This document shows positions 22,100 through 25,556 of a stretch of DNA of 25,556 nt, piece after piece. The notes beneath the pieces are model-generated. The model saw only the letters and a list, made by a program, of their open reading frames with translations. It was not told the DNA's origin and ran no database searches. A program made the position numbers and the translations under genes. Within the stretch, counting starts at the first letter, position 1. Every line of letters starts with the position of its first letter. Origin of the DNA: JAVSMW01 sp032027005 (GTDB lineage Bacteria > Bacillota > Thermincolia > Thermincolales > UBA2595); contig JAVSMW010000013.1 in NCBI GenBank assembly GCA_032027005.1, forward strand, positions 126,265 through 151,820, in the 5' to 3' direction.

Positions 22100-22302
22100 C
22101 TATCCACAGTGCTGATTTAATCATTTTTCACAGAGTTACCCACACCGACAATCCTTACTGGCTTAGGTTTCATCCGCTTTATCCCCATTATCCACAATTT
22201 GTCTTTTGCACACTGCCAACAATGTTTTACACATCCATAAACTCTTTATTTTCAAGTTATCAACAATGTTATCCACATTATCCACAGAATTTTTCATCCA
22301 CA
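22100..22302 (+). promoter_or_regulatory. Cluster of about eight DnaA boxes
   Basis: Three exact boxes TTATCCACA lie at 22188-22196, 22269-22277 and 22278-22286. One-mismatch boxes lie at 22100 (CTATCCACA), 22136 (TTACCCACA), 22179 (TTATCCCCA), 22257 (TTATCAACA) and 22294 (TCATCCACA). All read on the plus strand, within about 200 bp of T-rich DNA between tsaD and lgt. No dnaA, dnaN or rpmH lies nearby, so this is unlikely to be the main origin. A DnaA titration or control site, or DnaA-regulated transcription of lgt, fits better (inference). Confidence 0.7.
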
Positions 22303-22313
22303 AAACAGGTGTT

Positions 22314-23339
22314 CTAATACCTATCCACTCCCAGTTTTAAAGAAGCAACCGCATTCAGGGTAAGGGGAGCGGTCTCCCCCCGGACATATTTAAAGTATCC
22401 GGCACACCCCACCATAGCGGCGTTATCTGTACATAAAACCGGCGGTGGAAAAGCGATATTAATTCCCTTCTTCCCGGCAGTATCAGTTAACTGCTGTCTG
22501 AGCCTGGAGTTGGCGGCAACCCCGCCGGCGACCAAAATCGTCTTCACTTTATACCTTTCAGCACAGGCCACAGCCTTGTCCACCAATACATCAACAACTG
22601 CCTGCTGGAAACTGGCGGCCAGGTCAGCCTTATTTATTTCCAGGCCCTTCATCGCCGCCTTGTTCAGGAAATTCAGGGCCGAAGATTTCAAACCGCTGAA
22701 ACTAAAATCCAGGCTATCGCCTTCCAGATAAACCCTGGGAAAGTCAATAGCCTGAGGATTCCCGGCAACAGCAAGTTTATCAATTAAGGGGCCCCCAGGG
22801 TATCCCAGCCCCAACGCCCTGGCTACCTTGTCAAAAGCTTCACCGGCAGCATCATCCCTGGTTCGGCCCATTAACTCAAATTCCCCGTGACCGGCCAGAT
22901 AGACAAGGTCTGTATGTCCACCTGATACCACCAGGCATACCAGGGGAAACTCCAGTTCAGGCCTGGCTAAAAAGTTAGCGTATATATGGCTCTCGATGTG
23001 ATTTACCCCGATTAGGGGCAGATTTAAAGTGTAGGCCAGGGCCTTGGCGGCCGAAACCCCCACCAGCAGCGCGCCTACCAAACCAGGGCCATAGGTGACT
23101 GCCACTGCATGAATATCCTGAAAAGTTGTGCCGGCCTCATCTAAGGCCTCGGCAATTACTGAAGTAATCAACTCAACATGCTTGCGTGAGGCAATTTCCG
23201 GAACCACACCACCGTATTTCTGATGAACCGGGATCTGGGAAGCAATGACGTTGGACATGATGGTTCTGCCATCGGCCACAACGGCGGCAGAAGTTTCATC
23301 ACATGATGTTTCAATACCCAGAATAACTGTATTTTCCAA
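22314..23339 (-). CDS. tsaD: tRNA N6-adenosine threonylcarbamoyltransferase
   Basis: A 341-residue enzyme that transfers the threonylcarbamoyl group to A37 of ANN-decoding tRNAs (t6A), working with TsaB and TsaE. The N-terminal ILGIETSCDETSAAVV, the GGVVPEIASRKHVE motif, the metal-binding HIESH (His114, His118), VSGGHTDL, and the C-terminal VAGGVAANSRLR and CTDNAAMVG are all present. I prefer the TTG at 23339, with GAGGTG 6 nt upstream; the GTG at 23348 overlaps that RBS. It is the last tsa gene of the operon, 32 bp after rimI, followed by the DnaA-box region. Confidence 0.95.
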   Translation of the reverse strand: MENTVILGIETSCDETSAAVVADGRTIMSNVIASQIPVHQKYGGVVPEIASRKHVELITSVIAEALDEAGTTFQDIHAVAVTYGPGLVGALLVGVSAAKALAYTLNLPLIGVNHIESHIYANFLARPELEFPLVCLVVSGGHTDLVYLAGHGEFELMGRTRDDAAGEAFDKVARALGLGYPGGPLIDKLAVAGNPQAIDFPRVYLEGDSLDFSFSGLKSSALNFLNKAAMKGLEINKADLAASFQQAVVDVLVDKAVACAERYKVKTILVAGGVAANSRLRQQLTDTAGKKGINIAFPPPVLCTDNAAMVGCAGYFKYVRGETAPLTLNAVASLKLGVDRY

Positions 23340-23371
23340 ACCTAACACCTCTTGGGCAGGGTAAACTGCCT

Positions 23372-23833
23372 TTATTTATATAAGTCCATCCACATAATGA
23401 TAGCATCCTCACCGGTATCGGTATAATAACCGGGCCTTAAACCATGAGATACAAATCCGGTTTTTGTATACAATCTCAAAGCATGATCATTGGATGGTCT
23501 GACTTCCAGAGTCATCCTGCTGCAGCCGCGCCGTCCGGCCTCACTAATTAACCTGTAAAGCAGTTGAGCCCCGAGACCCCGGCCCCTGTAAGCTGGATGT
23601 GCAGCAATGGTGGTTATATGGGCTTCATCAAGAATTATCCACATGCCGCAGTAACCCACAACTTTCCCGTCCAGCAGCGCCACTGTGTAATATGCAAAAT
23701 CATTTCCGGCTATCTCATGGAAATATGCCTCCCGTGACCATGGAGTTGGGAAAGAATAGTGCTCTATATCCACTACAGCAGAAAGATGTTTAATTTCCAT
23801 ATTTTCAAAACTAATTTGCAATTGTTCATTCAT
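23372..23833 (-). CDS. rimI: Ribosomal protein S18-alanine N-acetyltransferase family (GNAT)
   Basis: A 153-residue GNAT acetyltransferase. The acetyl-CoA-binding motif is IAAHPAYRGRGLGAQLL; the substrate-side LEVRPSNDHALRLYTKTGF and the N-terminal EIKHLSAVVDIEHYSFPTPWS are typical of RimI. The E. coli enzyme acetylates the N-terminus of ribosomal protein S18. The location between tsaB and tsaD is standard in Firmicutes. The ATG at 23833 overlaps the tsaB stop (TGATG), and GGGTGG upstream serves as RBS; a GTG one codon earlier is possible. Confidence 0.92.
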   Translation of the reverse strand: MNEQLQISFENMEIKHLSAVVDIEHYSFPTPWSREAYFHEIAGNDFAYYTVALLDGKVVGYCGMWIILDEAHITTIAAHPAYRGRGLGAQLLYRLISEAGRRGCSRMTLEVRPSNDHALRLYTKTGFVSHGLRPGYYTDTGEDAIIMWMDLYK

Positions 23834-24558
23834 CACTGACCACCCTCACAGGCCTTTGCTTGTTTTTGTTCCCAGGTAATTTCCGCTTCCGACCTTCTTA
23901 AATATACCGGCTGAAGTAAAGTGGAGTCCTGCACAAACCCGGACTGTAGTTTGGCCAAGCCCAATTCTGCAACGGCACCTGCCCTGGGGTAGGCATTTAT
24001 CATTGGCACAAAAAGTGCCCTTTCACCTAATGCCGCTTTGATGGACTCGCCAAAAACCGGTACCCCGTCACCTAAAAAATGCACTTTATCTGCACCTAAT
24101 TGTTCCAGGCGGACTATCAGTTCTTCCAGGCTCAGAGCATGAGGACTGATCACTTCATCGAGTCCCTTTGCGCCAGACCTATAAACACAAGTATACACTT
24201 CCTTTTTCTTGGCATCGAGGATAGGGCAGATTAACCCTTCAGCTCTATAGACATTCCAGGCCAGGGCCTCTAGAGTTGAGATGCTGATGACCGGTAAATT
24301 TAAAGCCAGGCCCATAGCTTTAGCTGCCGACATCCCGATGCGCAGGCCCGTAAATGAACCCGGGCCGCCGGTTACCGCTATCCCGTCTAGGTCTGAGGGT
24401 TTAAGTCCGGCATCTTCCATGACCTGACTGATCATGGGAATTAAATTCTCTGAATGGGTTTGCAAGTTATGAACCAACCGTTCTGAAATCAACCGGTCTG
24501 CACCGGCTGCAGCGGCACCGGCAACTCTGGTGGCCGTATCAATCCCCAAAACAAACAC
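23833..24558 (-). CDS. tsaB: t6A synthesis partner protein TsaB
   Basis: A 241-residue ASKHA-fold protein that dimerises with TsaD for t6A formation. Typical segments: FVLGIDTATRVAGAA, HSENLIPMISQVMEDAG, ITGGPGSFTGLRIG-type motif (VTGGPGSFTGLRIGMSAAK), LPVISISTLEAL, and a C-terminal PVYLRRSEAEITWE. The metal-binding His pair of TsaD is absent, as expected for the inactive paralogue. The GTG start lies inside the end of tsaE (20-nt overlap), so translation is coupled. Confidence 0.94.
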   Translation of the reverse strand: MFVLGIDTATRVAGAAAAGADRLISERLVHNLQTHSENLIPMISQVMEDAGLKPSDLDGIAVTGGPGSFTGLRIGMSAAKAMGLALNLPVISISTLEALAWNVYRAEGLICPILDAKKKEVYTCVYRSGAKGLDEVISPHALSLEELIVRLEQLGADKVHFLGDGVPVFGESIKAALGERALFVPMINAYPRAGAVAELGLAKLQSGFVQDSTLLQPVYLRRSEAEITWEQKQAKACEGGQ

Positions 24559-25015
24559 TATGCTCCAACTCCTCTACGAGCTTTTCATAACCCTGGCCTT
24601 GAGCGCAAAAATCCAGCACCCTGAATTCATCACTTTCATCTGTCAGGCTAATGGAAACCTGCAGGCACTCATCGGGAAGAAGTGATTTTACCCGGTCAGG
24701 CCATTCGATCAGGGTTACACCCCTGCCATATATGTATTCCTCGAGCCCTAATTCATATGCCTCTTCTTCATCAGTCAAGCGGTAAGCGTCAACATGGTAG
24801 AAGGGAACCTGGCCTTCATATTCATTAATAATAGTAAAAGTAGGGCTGGTGACATGTTCGGCTACCCCCAGGCCCTGGGCCAGGCCTTTGGCAAAATAAG
24901 TCTTGCCTGCCCCCAAATTGCCATTTACACATATTACGCTGCCCGGACTTATTAATTTACCCAATATTTGCCCCAAAGCAATAGTCTGCTCCGTAGACTT
25001 GCTGATTACTTCCAT
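24539..25015 (-). CDS. tsaE: t6A synthesis ATPase TsaE
   Basis: A 158-residue P-loop ATPase needed for turnover of the TsaBD complex. Walker A GNLGAGKT is at 32-39, with VTSPTFTIINEYEG, the FYHVDAYRL strand and LIEWPDRV characteristic of the family. It is the first gene of the tsaE-tsaB-rimI-tsaD operon. It has a good RBS (AAAGGAG) and a strong promoter about 80 bp upstream. The C-terminal CAQGQGYEKLVEELEH is longer than in minimal TsaE. Confidence 0.94.
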   Translation of the reverse strand: MEVISKSTEQTIALGQILGKLISPGSVICVNGNLGAGKTYFAKGLAQGLGVAEHVTSPTFTIINEYEGQVPFYHVDAYRLTDEEEAYELGLEEYIYGRGVTLIEWPDRVKSLLPDECLQVSISLTDESDEFRVLDFCAQGQGYEKLVEELEHSVCFGD

Positions 25016-25095
25016 ACATTATCTCCTTTAATCTCCAATGTAACCCATTAGAGCAAGGTTTATAACCAATAAATTCTAGCCTGTTCGGCACCCTT

Positions 25096-25124
25096 ATTAT
25101 AACTGTAAAAAAAGCGGGTTGCAA
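25096..25124 (-). promoter_or_regulatory. Sigma-A promoter of the tsa operon
   Basis: On the minus strand TTGCAA (25124-25119), a 17-bp spacer and a perfect TATAAT (25101-25096), about 80 bp before the tsaE start codon. This is the best promoter match in the window. Confidence 0.8.
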
Positions 25125-25147
25125 GAAGAGAGAGGCTGGTGAATAAC

Positions 25148-25188
25148 AAAAAGAAAAGCCATGATTTATTGCCATGACTTTTCTTTTT
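25148..25188. terminator. Bidirectional terminator hairpin
   Basis: AAAAAGAAAAG (25148-25158) pairs with CTTTTCTTTTT (25178-25188). Inside, CATG pairs with CATG around the loop. A-rich and T-rich arms let it act on either strand. It stands directly upstream of the tsa promoter and would insulate the operon from transcription coming from the transposase remnants. Confidence 0.65.
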
Positions 25189-25269
25189 AGGAAAGAACCT
25201 AATGTCCGAAAACAATTGTATACTATGGATTAAAAAATTATTCCGCGCTTTTAAAATATGAAGCCGTCA

Positions 25270-25368
25270 TCATGCGGTTTTTCTGTATGCGTCGCCGATA
25301 ATCATTTCCGCGGCATAATCCGGCACTAGAATACGGGTTACACCCCCGAAAAATGTAATTGTCAAATC
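25270..25368 (-). pseudogene. Possible IS21-type transposase (IstA) fragment
   Basis: A short frame between stop codons reads DLTITFFGGVTRILVPD and then YAAEMIIGDAYRKTA-stop. FFGGVxRILVPDN is a familiar stretch of the IS21 IstA catalytic core (second acidic residue region). After PD the similarity seems lost. There is no start codon with RBS and no continuation, so this is at best a degraded remnant. Assignment from motif memory only. Confidence 0.4.
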
Positions 25369-25378
25369 CTAAGCACTT

Positions 25379-25411
25379 AAATAAAGAAAAAGCCCAAACC
25401 AAAGTTTGGAC
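25379..25411 (-). terminator. Intrinsic terminator after the IS66-type remnant
   Basis: On the minus strand GTCCAAAC pairs with GTTTGGGC (one G-U) around TTTG (25411-25392), followed by UUUUUCUUUAUUU. It lies 9 nt past the stop at 25420. Confidence 0.75.
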
Positions 25412-25419
25412 CTGGATTC

Positions 25420-25556
25420 TCAAGTTTTTATTTTATAGCAGTTAGTTGGAAGTTCTTTCGACCAAGGAACAAATTTCTCAATCAGTTTTGGATTTTGCTT
25501 GAAATCAGTATTAGGCATCTGTTTCAATAAGTAAACAAGATATTCATAAACTTTTA
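25420..25556 (-). CDS. C-terminal end of an IS66-family transposase, partial
   Basis: The frame enters from the right edge and ends at TGA 25422-25420. It reads KVYEYLVYLLKQMPNTDF...PKLIEKFVPWSKELPTNCYKI. The pattern YL-xLL-xxPN-xDF-(x)-FLPWSxxLPxxC is the typical C-terminal helical tail of IS66 TnpC transposases. Only 45 codons are in the window, so whether the element is complete cannot be told. No IS66 terminal repeat is seen before 25379. Confidence 0.65.
   Translation of the reverse strand, partial: KVYEYLVYLLKQMPNTDFKQNPKLIEKFVPWSKELPTNCYKIKT

Noticed and set aside
22087..22313. Chromosomal replication origin
   Set aside because: DnaA boxes are present, but there is no dnaA, dnaN, rpmH or other origin gene nearby, no opposite-orientation box set and no clear unwinding element. 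A titration or regulatory site is the safer reading.
25238..25423. 61-codon minus-strand ORF at the right end
   Set aside because: It runs through the terminator at 25379-25411 and overlaps, in another frame, the IS21-like fragment. It has no RBS.

Overview
The window looks like chromosomal DNA of an anaerobic, Gram-positive Clostridia. The best fit is a Desulfotomaculum/Pelotomaculum-type Peptococcaceae. This rests on the NuoE/NuoF/NuoG-like formate dehydrogenase with a selenocysteine catalytic subunit, the DRTGG / RsbW-like / PHP gene set beside it, a paaK-ACT pair, strong AGGAGG-type ribosome binding sites with many GTG/TTG starts, and the tsaE-tsaB-rimI-tsaD order. The assignment comes from gene content and protein similarity by eye; no search was run.

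Layout. (1) 1-3953 (-): most of a very large secreted RHS/YD-repeat protein, cut by the window edge. Its leader (3971-4255) holds a GEMM-I (c-di-GMP class I type) riboswitch followed by an intrinsic terminator. (2) 11007-4408 (-): a five-gene formate dehydrogenase operon, NuoE-like, HndB-like, NuoF-like, a NuoG-like Fe-S subunit without a catalytic domain, and FdhA. FdhA is read through an in-frame UGA (6034-6036) followed at once by a bacterial SECIS hairpin with a GGUCU loop, so the two apparent ORFs are one 897-residue selenoprotein. (3) 11388-14145 (+), divergent: a signalling cluster of two DRTGG paralogues, an RsbW-like ATPase, a 42-residue Cys-rich protein and a PHP-HATPase fusion. (4) 14144-15092: a small membrane protein among structured intergenic repeats. 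(5) 15097-18246 (-): 5-formyl-THF cyclo-ligase, signal peptidase I, two small membrane or membrane-anchored proteins and a double-ACT protein. (6) 18283-19785 (-): a phenylacetate-CoA-ligase gene interrupted near its 5' end by a 198-bp MITE-like element with perfect 17-bp terminal inverted repeats and a 9-bp target duplication. (7) 19924-25015 (-): a radical SAM/PDZ/DUF512-like protein, lgt, a DnaA-box-rich gap, tsaD, rimI, tsaB and tsaE. (8) 25148-25556: terminators and decayed transposase pieces (IS21-like and IS66-like).

How it works together. The fdh operon would make an NAD-linked, flavin-containing formate dehydrogenase, possibly electron-bifurcating. The divergent DRTGG/ATPase/PHP cluster is a plausible redox or phospho-signalling partner for it, which is inference from position. 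The c-di-GMP switch would tie the surface RHS protein to the attached or motile state. The right part is housekeeping: tRNA t6A synthesis, lipoprotein maturation and secretion.

Most noteworthy: the MITE that splits paaK with an exactly reconstructable empty site; about eight same-orientation DnaA boxes between tsaD and lgt, far from any visible oriC gene; a family of intergenic hairpins whose stems differ but whose 16-nt loop core is conserved; the riboswitch-controlled RHS gene; and the PHP-HATPase fusion with a possible internal translation start.
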